From assembly GCF_046557615.1 (NCBI RefSeq), contig NZ_JBKIII010000002.1, positions 868,001-932,000 on the forward strand: a stretch of 64,000 bases of DNA. Reading direction: 5' to 3'. A program made the position numbers and the translations under genes. Shown here piece after piece: positions 1 to 7,138 of this stretch (the first letter of the stretch is position 1; every line of letters begins with the position of its first letter). Origin of the DNA: Haloferax sp046557615 (GTDB lineage: Archaea; Halobacteriota; Halobacteria; Halobacteriales; Haloferacaceae). A model generated the notes under the pieces. That model was not told the DNA's origin, searched no databases, and saw only the letters and a program-made list of their open reading frames with translations.

Positions 1-999
1 ACGCGGGTTGTTCTTCGGCTTAATCGTCTGTTCCTGCGAGGCGTGCAGGAAGTCATAAAGGAACTCGCGCTGGAGTTTCAGCAGTTCCTCGCCGGAGAAG
101 ATGCCACGGTTGGCGTTACAGAACGCGCCCGAGTAGTCGAACGCGCGAGGGTCTGATTCGCCGTAGACCGCGAGTTTCGAGTAGTTGACGTCGCCAGTGA
201 GTTCGGTTTCGTCCTGATTCTTCTTGTCCTTCGGTTCGAAGGTCTCGATACACTGGCGCTTGTTCTCGGAGGCGACGAGACGAATAATCTCGACGTGGTT
301 GTCGAGGACCGATTCGAGGTCGTCGTCGTAGTGTGCGAGCAGGCGGTCCATGTAGAACTCCGAGGCAGGGTCGAGTGCCTGGTCGTTCCTGATGGTGTAG
401 GGCGCTTGCAGATTTTCGTTCAGCCCCTCGATGACGATATCACGTTGCTCGTGTGGGAGCAACACCAGTGGGTCTTGGTGCATCGGCGAGTAGACCACGT
501 TGTCCCCGGGGTCTTGGTCGCGGATGATGTCACACAGGTTCGTCCATCTGAAGGTGTACATGCGGCCCTCGTCGCGCATGGTGAAGTCTTCGAAGTAGCG
601 TCGAGAGAGCCAGTCAAAGTGTGACTTCCCGGAACCGACTGGGCCTAAGAGAAGTTTGATGCGTTTTTCAGGGCCGAGGCCGCGGGCCCCTGATTTCACC
701 TTGTTGACGAACTCGTGTATCGACTCGTGAACTTCGCGGCCGTAGAAGACGTTCTCCCCGTCGTGCAGGGGGTCTTCTGACGCCATGAGGTACTCCACGA
801 CGCCCGCATCTTCGTCGTAGCGGGTGCCGTAGAAATCGAACATGTCCGCCACACGTTGGTGGGCGTTGCGAGCGATCTTCGGGTCTTCGTAGACCTCTTC
901 CAAGTACCACTCGAAGCTATTCGCTTCACGGAGGTCCGCGGGAACCGAGTCCCGGTAGTGCTTGCTGAGGTCTGCGAGTGTTTCCATTTCGCCGTTCAT
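1..999 (-). CDS. prkA: PrkA family serine protein kinase (5' part, runs off left edge)
   Basis: The first 333 codons are present; the gene continues beyond base 1 with no stop. The protein begins MNGEMETLADLSKHYRDSVP and carries a P-loop GPVGSGKSHF (residues 119-128) in the AAA-like domain typical of PrkA, followed by stretches such as HEQRDIVIEG that I recognise from archaeal and bacterial PrkA. The family has an N-terminal AAA domain and a C-terminal kinase-like domain; the latter is outside the window. In haloarchaea prkA genes usually occur in a cluster with a second prkA, a UPF0229 (YeaH) gene and spoVR, which would lie to the left; that is known context, not seen here. ATG at 999 is chosen; an in-frame ATG at 987 is an alternative. 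Cellular substrates in archaea are not known to me. Confidence 0.9.
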   Translation of the reverse strand, partial: MNGEMETLADLSKHYRDSVPADLREANSFEWYLEEVYEDPKIARNAHQRVADMFDFYGTRYDEDAGVVEYLMASEDPLHDGENVFYGREVHESIHEFVNKVKSGARGLGPEKRIKLLLGPVGSGKSHFDWLSRRYFEDFTMRDEGRMYTFRWTNLCDIIRDQDPGDNVVYSPMHQDPLVLLPHEQRDIVIEGLNENLQAPYTIRNDQALDPASEFYMDRLLAHYDDDLESVLDNHVEIIRLVASENKRQCIETFEPKDKKNQDETELTGDVNYSKLAVYGESDPRAFDYSGAFCNANRGIFSGEELLKLQREFLYDFLHASQEQTIKPKNNPR

Positions 1000-1492
1000 G
1001 TTTCGTGGTGCCTCGTTGGACCATCCGTCAGAAGACGGAGCGAAGGACCTGCATTCACAGGCCACAGACGACATCAGAACACCCGTATTCCGACCATGTC
1101 GGCCGATAGGAGTGCCCGGAATCGTCGCCGTGTGGCGCGCTCACGACAACACAACGACGGGCGACAGAATCGGCGGTTCACGTATGACAGTGTGCGACAC
1201 GGCTCGCTCGGTCCGGTGACCGAGACTGTTCCTCAATGAGAGACGTTAACATATAACGCTTTCTGCGAGTATAGTCAATATGCTGACCCAAAGCTCATCG
1301 ATCCCACATAAATACCATGCCAAATAGCAACCAATAGTCGGGGAGTCAGTCGTTTTAATCGGTGATTCAGTGCGCTGGTGGTGTCGTTAATCCAGTCAGC
1401 CAGCAATCAAGTGTGCATTCACTGACCGTTATTCGGGCTAACGTGCGGACACACAGCGAGAGGCTTAGGCCGGAAGCGTGAATAGTGGGCGT
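1000..1492. other. Intergenic region between divergent genes, 493 bp
   Basis: No convincing gene is seen. The prkA side has a short inverted repeat (1024-1029 with 1034-1039, loop AGAA) inside what would be its 5' leader, and an AT-rich element reading GTTATATGTT on the minus strand at 1248-1257 that could be the prkA TATA box, giving a leader of about 220 nt. This long leader is unusual for haloarchaea. The rest is moderately AT-rich without repeats that I can detect. Confidence 0.5.
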
Positions 1493-1876
1493 ATGAGCGA
1501 GTTGCCTGCGGGATGGACGCTGTGGAACGACGAAGAAGGTGGCCGACGAATTCTCGCCTATCGTCCCGACGTGTTCAACGAGAGTAACTTCCCCTCGGAG
1601 TGTATGCCCACGATTTTCGTCTGGAATGGGTCGCGGGCCAAGCGCCCCGGCGCGTCACAGATTCGAACCACGACGTGGCACGCAGTTCTGTACATCGAGC
1701 CCGAGATAGAAGCCGAAGTCGTGGAGTTCGACTCGCGCGAGGCGGCACTCGAGGGTGCGACCGAACTCGCACAGCGGTTTTCCGACGGGGAAATCGGCTA
1801 CCGTGAGTTGTACCAAGTGCCGCGACCCGACTACTTCGACAAACTCGACGAGTTGACCGGCCGCGGCGACGCCTGA
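1493..1876 (+). CDS. Haloarchaeal conserved hypothetical protein (DUF5820-like)
   Basis: A 127-residue acidic soluble protein starting MSELPAGWTLWNDEEGGRRI. It resembles a haloarchaeal family of unknown function that I remember as DUF5820, but the family assignment is from memory. There is no signal peptide or membrane segment. The composition (many D/E, few K) and codon use fit a real haloarchaeal gene. ATG at 1493 is preferred over the in-frame GTG at 1478 because the family start MSELP is typical. It is followed 88 bp downstream by the UPF0179 gene on the same strand. Function unknown. Confidence 0.75.
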   Translation: MSELPAGWTLWNDEEGGRRILAYRPDVFNESNFPSECMPTIFVWNGSRAKRPGASQIRTTTWHAVLYIEPEIEAEVVEFDSREAALEGATELAQRFSDGEIGYRELYQVPRPDYFDKLDELTGRGDA

Positions 1877-1964
1877 GCAGACACCGAAACGCGGCTTGTG
1901 CCCTCACCGTGACATCGCCCGACTGGGCGGGAGTCTTAACCCACCTGCAAATAAATCTTCGAGT

Positions 1965-2414
1965 ATGACCTCCGTTACACTCATTGGTGGCCGCCTGACC
2001 GACCCGGGGACAGAATTTGTCTACTACGGGGAGTCCTCTGGATGTGAAGGCTGTCCGTATCGCCAACAGTGTCTCAACCTCACCGAGGGCGTTCGGTATC
2101 GAGTCGTCGGCGTCCGTGAGAACACCCAACTGCTCGACTGTGCCGTCCACGATGAAGGCGTCCGCGCCGTCGAAGTCGAACCCGCGCCGGTCCAGGCTAA
2201 CGTTCCCTCGAAAGGCGCGTTTTCGGGGAGCAAGGCCAGTCTCCAAGGCCCCTGCCCACACACCGAGTGCCCAAGCCACCAGTACTGCGTACCCGAAGGC
2301 GCAGATTTCGACCAGGAGTATCGCATCCGCGAAATCGTCGGCGACCCACCGCACGACCACTGCTATCTCGACCGGTCGCTGACGCTCGTCGAATTGGAAG
2401 CCGCAGACGAGTAG
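1965..2414 (+). CDS. UPF0179 family cysteine-rich protein
   Basis: A 149-residue protein beginning MTSVTLIGGRLTDPGTEF, which matches the archaeal UPF0179 family in length and sequence as I know it. Eight cysteines (27, 30, 36, 59, 97, 102, 108, 133) are far more than haloarchaeal proteins usually have, and the spacings (C-x2-C-x5-C near the N-terminus, C-x4-C-x5-C later) suggest two metal-binding or iron-sulfur sites. The biochemical role is not established. The ATG at 1965 gives the family N-terminus; upstream in-frame codons to 1896 do not look coding. The HAD phosphatase gene follows 48 bp downstream on the same strand. Confidence 0.85.
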   Translation: MTSVTLIGGRLTDPGTEFVYYGESSGCEGCPYRQQCLNLTEGVRYRVVGVRENTQLLDCAVHDEGVRAVEVEPAPVQANVPSKGAFSGSKASLQGPCPHTECPSHQYCVPEGADFDQEYRIREIVGDPPHDHCYLDRSLTLVELEAADE

Positions 2415-2462
2415 GACGGCATCGGGGGTACCCTTTTCTCGCGGACGCGTGTCTGCTCACCA

Positions 2463-3098
2463 ATGACGACTGCCATCTTTTTCGACCTCGATGGGACGCT
2501 CCTCCAGTACGGAGAGTCATTTTCTGCGCTGTTCGAGCGTACGCTCCCAACTGCTCCCGAGGGTGCCTACGAACACTACCTCGAGACGTTCTTTGCATCG
2601 TTTGCCGACCTCTCGACGACACCCTACGCCGACGGATTCGAGGCCGTCGTCGAGAAATTCGACCTCGGCGTGGACCCAGCACTGCTCGCAACGCAGTACA
2701 CCAAACACGAACTCGCAGCGACGACAGTCTCAGAAGCGACGGCCACGGCAGTCGAACGCGTGGCAACCCAGTATCCGACAGGAGTACTCACGAACGGCGT
2801 CCTCGACGTCCAGCGTCGCAAACTCGAACACCACGAACTCGACCAATTTTCCCAAGCACTCGTCGTCTCGAACGACCCAGATGTCGCGGCACAGAAACCT
2901 GACTCGGGGATTTTCGAGGCCGCAGAAGATGCGCTTCCGGCAGACTCCTACGTCTACATTGGGGATACGTACGACGAGGATATCGTCGGCGCTCGGGACG
3001 CTGGCTGGGACGCGATGTACGTCGGAGAAGAAAATCGAGACGAGGAGGTTCCAACCGACCCAACCGTCTCGGACGTGGTGAGTCGCTTGCTCGATTAA
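2463..3098 (+). CDS. HAD superfamily hydrolase
   Basis: A 211-residue haloacid dehalogenase-type phosphatase. All four motifs are visible: motif I DLDGTLL (nucleophile D8, acid D10), motif II TNG (T110), motif III K145-P146, and motif IV IGDTYDEDI (D168, D173). A cap of about 75 residues sits between motifs I and II, as in subfamily I HADs such as phosphoglycolate phosphatase and small-molecule phosphatases. The substrate cannot be read from the sequence. The stop codon overlaps by 4 bp the stop of the convergent deacylase gene. Confidence 0.88.
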   Translation: MTTAIFFDLDGTLLQYGESFSALFERTLPTAPEGAYEHYLETFFASFADLSTTPYADGFEAVVEKFDLGVDPALLATQYTKHELAATTVSEATATAVERVATQYPTGVLTNGVLDVQRRKLEHHELDQFSQALVVSNDPDVAAQKPDSGIFEAAEDALPADSYVYIGDTYDEDIVGARDAGWDAMYVGEENRDEEVPTDPTVSDVVSRLLD

Positions 3099-3940
3099 GA
3101 AATCTGTCCGATGTTGTCGCCAGCGTAGCCGAAGATGTCGGCGTAGCCGTACGCAGAGAGCAAGATGGGGTAGAAGCTCTGGTCGGCGACGAACGTCTCG
3201 TCGTCGGCGCGGGCGAACTTCTCGCCTTCACTGACTTCTTGGAAGTTCGTTGCGAACACTTCGTACTCCTCTGCCTCGGGTTTGGGAATCTTCTCCAACA
3301 GACGGAACACGTCGAGCGAGTTGTCTTCTTGCACGCCGAGATTTGGTCGGTCGGCACTCATCGGTTCTTCGCCACCGCTGCCGTCGCTGGCGACAGTCGG
3401 GGCCGGCAGGACGTTCGTCGCAGTCAGGAACGCGCGAATCAGCCAGTAGGCGTTGTCCGCGGCCTCGTCGGATTTCTGCAATCCAGCTTCGACTTCGATA
3501 GTGTGAGCGTGTTCGATGAGTCGGCCTTCGGCGAAGTTGTTCGTCTCCACGAGGAAATCGACAGGCAAGTGCGGGCAGATAGAGCGCGCAATCGCATCGA
3601 CCGTATCGACGATGGCGAACGGTTCGGCGAACGACTGCGTAGAGTGGATAGAGAATGCTGTCGTTTCGCGTACTTCGCGCCCGAGGTCGTGAGCGAGTCG
3701 GCGTTCGTGCGAGTCGGCGTGAGGGTCGCCGGGGAACGCACGATTGAGGTCTTCGTCGAGGTAGCGAACGTCTGCTTCGAGTGCCTCTTCGTTGGCGATG
3801 ATGAGCTTGACCGGGCGCTCGACGTCGGGTTCTTCCGCAACGAACCGTTCGATAGCCCGCGCACCACACGGTTCGTCGCCGTGAATAGACCCGACAACTG
3901 ACACTTCGGGCGTGCCGTCACCGAGTTCGTAGATACGCAT
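3095..3940 (-). CDS. Succinylglutamate desuccinylase/aspartoacylase family deacylase
   Basis: A 281-residue zinc-dependent hydrolase of the M14-like AstE/AspA group. The zinc ligand motif H-x2-E appears as HGDE (H20, E23), the substrate-binding DLNRAFPG motif is at 64-71, and the third zinc ligand is likely H99 in SIHSTQ. Known relatives remove acyl groups from amino acids (N-acetylaspartate, N-succinylglutamate); the substrate here is not evident because no arginine-catabolism genes are nearby. It is transcribed toward the HAD gene and shares 4 bp with it at the 3' ends. The ATG at 3940 gives the expected MRIYELGDG start. Confidence 0.85.
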   Translation of the reverse strand: MRIYELGDGTPEVSVVGSIHGDEPCGARAIERFVAEEPDVERPVKLIIANEEALEADVRYLDEDLNRAFPGDPHADSHERRLAHDLGREVRETTAFSIHSTQSFAEPFAIVDTVDAIARSICPHLPVDFLVETNNFAEGRLIEHAHTIEVEAGLQKSDEAADNAYWLIRAFLTATNVLPAPTVASDGSGGEEPMSADRPNLGVQEDNSLDVFRLLEKIPKPEAEEYEVFATNFQEVSEGEKFARADDETFVADQSFYPILLSAYGYADIFGYAGDNIGQIS

Positions 3941-4022
3941 TGACCGGACCTTGCACTGGAGGGTAAAGGCTGTTAAGATTCATCTGAGGGAGAAGTTCTC
4001 TGCCGAATGTCATAATCAGCAC

Positions 4023-4508
4023 TCAGTGGTCGAGATGGTCGACGTAGTCGTAATCGGCTGGATAGGCGGTCGCTTGTTGGCCGTCGAGGCTGATTTTCCA
4101 CCCGTGGAGGGCAGCCGGGTCGTCGAGGGCGGCACGCATCGTGTCGCGGATATCATCGACATCGACGCCGTAGAAATCGCTGGGCGTCCCCCGGAGATAT
4201 TCGAGGGCTGTTTCGAACAGCGAGCGCATGCCAACGTCGTTCTCAAAGTCGAAGTGCTTGTACGCGCCTGCGGCGACCTGCACCATTCCGTGGAGAAAGG
4301 CGCTCTCTGTGGTTCCTGCACCGTAGTTGTACCACTCGTCCTCGAAACAGTCGTGACTCTCGTGGAAGTCGTTCGAGTTGAACAGTCTGATACCGTGTTC
4401 GACCGCACGCCGGAGGGTAGCGTGTTCCCACATCCGTCGGTCTTGGTTCCACCCCGTCGGGTTCCCGAGCGGTGGGGCAACACTCGGGTCGCGGGTGTGT
4501 TCGTCCAT
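4023..4508 (-). CDS. DUF309 domain-containing protein
   Basis: A 161-residue helical protein. The DUF309 signature is visible as FHESHDCFEDEW (H-x-x-H-x-x-x-E-x-x-W type) around residues 48-59, after RRAVEHGIRLFNSNDF. Members are small metal-binding-like proteins of unknown role found in archaea, cyanobacteria and plants. It has no signal peptide. Its start region overlaps nothing; the next plus-strand gene starts 110 bp away, so the two are divergent. Function unknown. Confidence 0.85.
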   Translation of the reverse strand: MDEHTRDPSVAPPLGNPTGWNQDRRMWEHATLRRAVEHGIRLFNSNDFHESHDCFEDEWYNYGAGTTESAFLHGMVQVAAGAYKHFDFENDVGMRSLFETALEYLRGTPSDFYGVDVDDIRDTMRAALDDPAALHGWKISLDGQQATAYPADYDYVDHLDH

Positions 4509-4618
4509 GGATTACAGGCGTCGGCAATGCCAGTAATTCCATCGGTACCGAAGGTGGTCCAAGTGTACCTGACAGCGCAAGCCAGAGGTTCATGCTGGCA
4601 CGTCGCCGAATATTACGT

Positions 4619-4777
4619 ATGACCGAGTGTGCCTACTGCGGCAACGAGGTTGAGAGGTCCGAGCCAGTGTTCATCGAAGAGCTTCAAAGCGGGATGCGAA
4701 TTTCGATGGGGTCGTTTTGTAACTACGACTGTCTGCTCGCGTATCTCGAAACGAAGCGACCGACTCCCGGTCGGTAA
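4619..4777 (+). CDS. Small TRASH-like zinc finger protein
   Basis: A 52-residue protein with C4-x2-C7 and C34-x3-C38, the C-x2-C/C-x3-C arrangement of TRASH-type metal-binding domains; the second half reads SFCNYDCLLAYL, as in that fold. TRASH domains are linked to metal sensing or trafficking. A NiCoT-like transporter gene lies 100 bp downstream on the same strand, which may be more than coincidence. The ATG at 4619 starts the conserved part; upstream in-frame codons run into the divergent gene and are not credible. Too small for a DNA-binding regulator by itself. Confidence 0.75.
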   Translation: MTECAYCGNEVERSEPVFIEELQSGMRISMGSFCNYDCLLAYLETKRPTPGR

Positions 4778-4846
4778 CATCCGCTGGGTGGGAAGTCGTC
4801 AAGAGAGTGAAGCCGAAGGCCGAGCAGACCCGACGAGATTCAGGCC

Positions 4847-4854
4847 CTATTTAG
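4847..4854 (+). promoter_or_regulatory. TATA box of the NiCoT-like transporter gene
   Basis: An AT-rich element CTATTTAG lies about 27 bp before the ATG at 4878, the expected spacing for a leaderless haloarchaeal transcript. This supports choosing 4878 as start and suggests the transporter has its own promoter separate from the zinc finger gene. Confidence 0.55.
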
Positions 4855-4877
4855 GGTCGCTCACCAGTCACAGAGGT

Positions 4878-5540
4878 ATGGCACTCGCATCCGCACTGGT
4901 TGCGGGTGGCGTCATCGGCGTCCGGCACGCGCTGGAGACGGACCACCTCGCAGCAGTTGCAACGATGGTCGAAGGCGACAGCGACCGGCCGGGAATCGTT
5001 GGAGCATCGTGGGGCGTCGGACACTCCATTCCGATTGCTGTCATCGGTTTGGCGTTCGTCGCACTCGGCATCCAACTCCCCGAGTCGGTGACGAAGCTCT
5101 TCGAAATCGTCGTCGGCGCAGTTCTCGTCCTTCTCGGGGCACGAATGCTCTTTCGCGCGGCAGGAATCGACCTCCCGACGGTTCGCGCGCACGGACACGA
5201 GAATAGAAGGCACCGACACCTCTCGATTGGCGGCATCTCGCTCGGTGCAGACCACTCGCACGTTCACGGTGAGTCGTTCGCTGTCGGCGTTCTCCACGGG
5301 TTCGCAGGCAGTGGTGCGCTCGTGATTGCGATGGTCTCGGCAGCTCCTGCGATGGGACAGGCGATTGCATTCCTCGGCGCATTTGCCCTCCTGACGATTG
5401 CGACGATGGCGACGGTGTCGCTTCTGTGGGACCGCTCGATGGAAGTCGGTGGAACGCGCGTCCTCCGCGCTGTGGCCGGTGTCGTCGGCATCGCCGTCGG
5501 TGGGATGCTCGTCGTCGAACAGGTCGGCGTCGTCGTCTAA
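4878..5540 (+). CDS. NiCoT/NicO-like nickel-cobalt transporter family membrane protein
   Basis: A 220-residue integral membrane protein with about six hydrophobic segments. The first helix carries H-x4-D-H (H17, D22, H23 in RHALETDH), the signature of nickel/cobalt permeases. A histidine-rich loop (around 110-135, including RRHRH and ADHSHVHGE) and a second conserved GVLHGFAGSGAL segment follow. The protein is shorter than classical HoxN/NixA (about 300-350 residues) and nearer the NicO/UreH-like group. Transport of Ni or Co is inferred from motif only; no urease, hydrogenase or cobalamin gene is nearby. A TATA-like element before 4878 supports this start. Confidence 0.75.
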   Translation: MALASALVAGGVIGVRHALETDHLAAVATMVEGDSDRPGIVGASWGVGHSIPIAVIGLAFVALGIQLPESVTKLFEIVVGAVLVLLGARMLFRAAGIDLPTVRAHGHENRRHRHLSIGGISLGADHSHVHGESFAVGVLHGFAGSGALVIAMVSAAPAMGQAIAFLGAFALLTIATMATVSLLWDRSMEVGGTRVLRAVAGVVGIAVGGMLVVEQVGVVV

Positions 5541-5551
5541 CATTTCGGAAC

Positions 5552-5559
5552 GTTTTAGC
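5552..5559 (+). promoter_or_regulatory. TATA box of tRNA-Leu
   Basis: GTTTTAGC lies about 30 bp upstream of the mature 5' end of the tRNA, the right distance for an archaeal box A with a few nucleotides of 5' leader. Confidence 0.5.
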
Positions 5560-5585
5560 AGACTGCCCAACCTACACTCAGATGC

Positions 5586-5669
5586 GCGAGGGTAGCAAAG
5601 TCTGGAAAACGCGGCGGACTCAAGATCCGCTCCCGTAGGGGTCCGTGGGTTCAAATCCCTCCCCTCGCA
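5586..5669 (+). tRNA. tRNA-Leu (anticodon CAA)
   Basis: A class II tRNA of 84 nt. The acceptor stem pairs GCGAGGG (5586-5592) with CCCTCGC (5662-5668), with A5669 as discriminator and no encoded CCA. The anticodon stem GCGGA/TCCGC encloses CTCAAGA, giving anticodon CAA at 5621-5623 (reads UUG). A long variable arm (about 5631-5644) and the T loop TTCAAAT are present; one mismatch is seen in the T stem as I fold it. The 3' 21 bases are repeated twice downstream (see separate entry). Confidence 0.95.
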
Positions 5670-5904
5670 CTTGTACCGACGAACAACGTGAGGAGTGTCA
5701 AGTGCGCCTGTGAGGGGTTTGAATCAGGGAGCGTGCGACACGGAGTGTCGCAATAGCGACCGCGGTTCAAATCTCTCCCCTCGCATTTTTGCTGCGAACG
5801 ACAGTGAGCAGTGAAATCGACACGGAGGAGTTTGAACGATGGAACAGGCAGTCTCGCCGGAGGTGAGGAAGCGTGTTCAGGTAGTTCAAATCTCTCCCCT
5901 CGCA
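5649..5904 (+). repeat. Three copies of the tRNA-Leu 3' end (att-like repeats)
   Basis: The last 21 bases of the tRNA (5649-5669) recur at 5765-5785 and 5884-5904 with a single change each (CCCTC to CTCTC in the T stem). Copies are 116 and 119 bp apart. Each spacer also holds a short inverted relative of the same sequence, GAGGGGTTTGAA at 5712-5723 and GAGGAGTTTGAA at 5825-5836. Repeated tRNA 3' ends are the usual scar of archaeal tRNA-targeting integrases, but the intervals are far too short to hold an element and no integrase is seen. Confidence 0.85.
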
Positions 5905-5970
5905 CCCAACACTAGTTCAATCACCGAACTCGCCGAGAGAGCAAAGTAAGTCGCGGTCCCATATACACGC

Positions 5971-6171
5971 ATGGTGAACTTCCACATCGGCAGAGGCGGG
6001 GTGGTCATAATCCTGCTCCTCTTTCTCCTCTTGGAGTTGGAGGACATACTCATCTGGGTCAACACCGGCAGTCTGCCAGCAATCGAGTTTTTCGTGGCGA
6101 CGATAATCGTCCTCGGCGTCGTCGCGTTCGCCATCCGCGAAGCCGTGGCACACCCGCCGCCGCGACACTGA
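5971..6171 (+). CDS. Small membrane protein, hypothetical
   Basis: A 66-residue protein, MVNFHIGRGGVVIILLLF..., with two hydrophobic segments (about 9-27 and 38-56) and a short basic/proline C-terminus (HPPPRH). A TATA-like CATATAC lies shortly upstream of the ATG, compatible with a leaderless message. I do not recognise a family. A minus-strand open frame over the same bases is rich in R and lacks haloarchaeal acidity, so the plus strand is preferred. Confidence 0.5.
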   Translation: MVNFHIGRGGVVIILLLFLLLELEDILIWVNTGSLPAIEFFVATIIVLGVVAFAIREAVAHPPPRH

Positions 6172-6763
6172 CCCCGCCCGTTTCACTTCCGTGTCACTCG
6201 TGAGCAACAGACCACGTTTCCGGTGAAAATCGCCGGATAGAAGGGCGTCTTTGAGCGAGAGTGGTTCACTCACGACCGACAAATGGTCAAAATTCTGATG
6301 TTCGGTACTTCTCTATCTCAACAGTCTAACTATCCGAAAACGAGACTATCAGGAAATATTGACTACTCAGAAACCATCAGAAACGTTCATTATGTATAGC
6401 GTCGTACTATAGTGTTGCCGGAAACGCAAGGGCGTACCGGATGACCAAACCGAATCCAATCGGGCGACGTGAAAGGCGTCGACGATGGTACCCATCGCAA
6501 GATGGGGAGGAATGGGGTCGACACGAACACCGAGTCTTTCGTAACAGGAAGACGAGGTCAAAGTGCCGAAGAGGAACCGCAACAACCCCGTTAACCACTC
6601 TGCAAGCGAGTGGCAGGGAGGCCAAGTACCGGACCACGAGAAATCGGAGTTCGGGAAGTCGGTGCAAACCGAAAAAGGCCGTGAGGGTTGTGGAAAACGT
6701 CTTCCGTCCGGGTTCTAATTGCGATTTCTGGTTTCTTCGATATTCGCTCTCTGAGCGAGGACG
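6172..6763. other. 592-bp region without a convincing protein gene
   Basis: Bases 6172-6400 are AT-richer than the surroundings and show no gene. From about 6410 the sequence is GC-rich, and successive local hairpins with GNRA loops suggest an RNA gene (separate entry). Open frames here are arginine/serine-rich and do not look like haloarchaeal proteins; a GTG-start frame of 51 codons (6563-6718) is the only one with a Shine-Dalgarno-like GAGGT before it. Confidence 0.6.
6413..6720 (+). ncRNA. Candidate structured non-coding RNA, class unknown
   Basis: A TATA-like TTATGTATA (6390-6398) is followed about 25 bp later by a run of potential hairpins: CCGG 6418-6421 with CCGG 6437-6440 enclosing ACGC/GCGT (6424-6427/6432-6435); CGACG/CGTCG (6465-6469/6477-6481); CCCATC/GATGGG with a GCAA loop (6491-6496/6501-6506); CGA/TCG with a GAAA loop (6637-6639/6644-6646); TCGGT/ACCGA with a GCAA loop (6659-6663/6668-6672). 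Three GNRA loops on one strand argue for transcription of the plus strand. It does not match the cores of RNase P RNA or SRP RNA that I know. Boundaries are guesses. Confidence 0.4.
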
Positions 6764-7033
6764 CTATTCTTCGAGTAATTCAATCATCGACCGAAGGTAC
6801 TCCGACGCGACGAGCGGTTCGTCAGCGGCGGTGCGCTCGACAGCAGTCAATCCAAACGTGAGTGTCTCAGTGACCGACGACTCGGGGAGTTGACTTCGGA
6901 TGATTTGCGCTGCGATATCGAGTTGCTCGCGGGCGGTTGCAACGTCACCCGAGCGGACCCCTTCGCGCGCTTCACTGAGCGTCGCCACGAGCGTTTCCGA
7001 CAAAGTATCCGGAATGTCGGAACTGTTTGGCAT
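6764..7033 (-). CDS. Small acidic helical protein, haloarchaeal hypothetical
   Basis: An 89-residue, strongly acidic and probably all-helical protein (MPNSSDIPDTLSETLVATL...; SEYLRSMIELLEE at the C-terminus). Composition and frame use are typical of haloarchaeal genes. No motif is recognised. It is divergent from the IMPase-family gene, with 105 bp between the two starts. It resembles small haloarchaeal proteins of unknown function that I remember but cannot name reliably. Confidence 0.7.
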   Translation of the reverse strand: MPNSSDIPDTLSETLVATLSEAREGVRSGDVATAREQLDIAAQIIRSQLPESSVTETLTFGLTAVERTAADEPLVASEYLRSMIELLEE

Positions 7034-7138
7034 GAACTGTTACTTTGCTGTGGCTCGGCATAAACCCCGATAATCGCCATCCCTCAAGCCATCGAGTATG
7101 GGCGATGGATATAGGCCACTCGCGTTGGAACCACCGCT

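Noticed and set aside
5651..5905. 84-codon minus-strand frame across the tRNA-Leu repeats
   Set aside because: It translates tRNA 3' ends and spacers (yielding RGERFELPE-like and CEGRDLNR-like text, a well-known annotation artefact), so it is not a gene.
6563..6718. 51-codon GTG-start frame with a Shine-Dalgarno-like GAGGT, in the structured RNA candidate
   Set aside because: Composition is basic and polar, not typical of haloarchaeal proteins, and it overlaps strong GNRA hairpins; evidence for RNA is better.
6413..6720. RNase P RNA or SRP RNA identity for the structured region
   Set aside because: The universally conserved RNase P core (GAGGAAAGTCC and ACAGAA-type segments) and the SRP helix-8 motif were not seen; only a partial GAGGAA is present.
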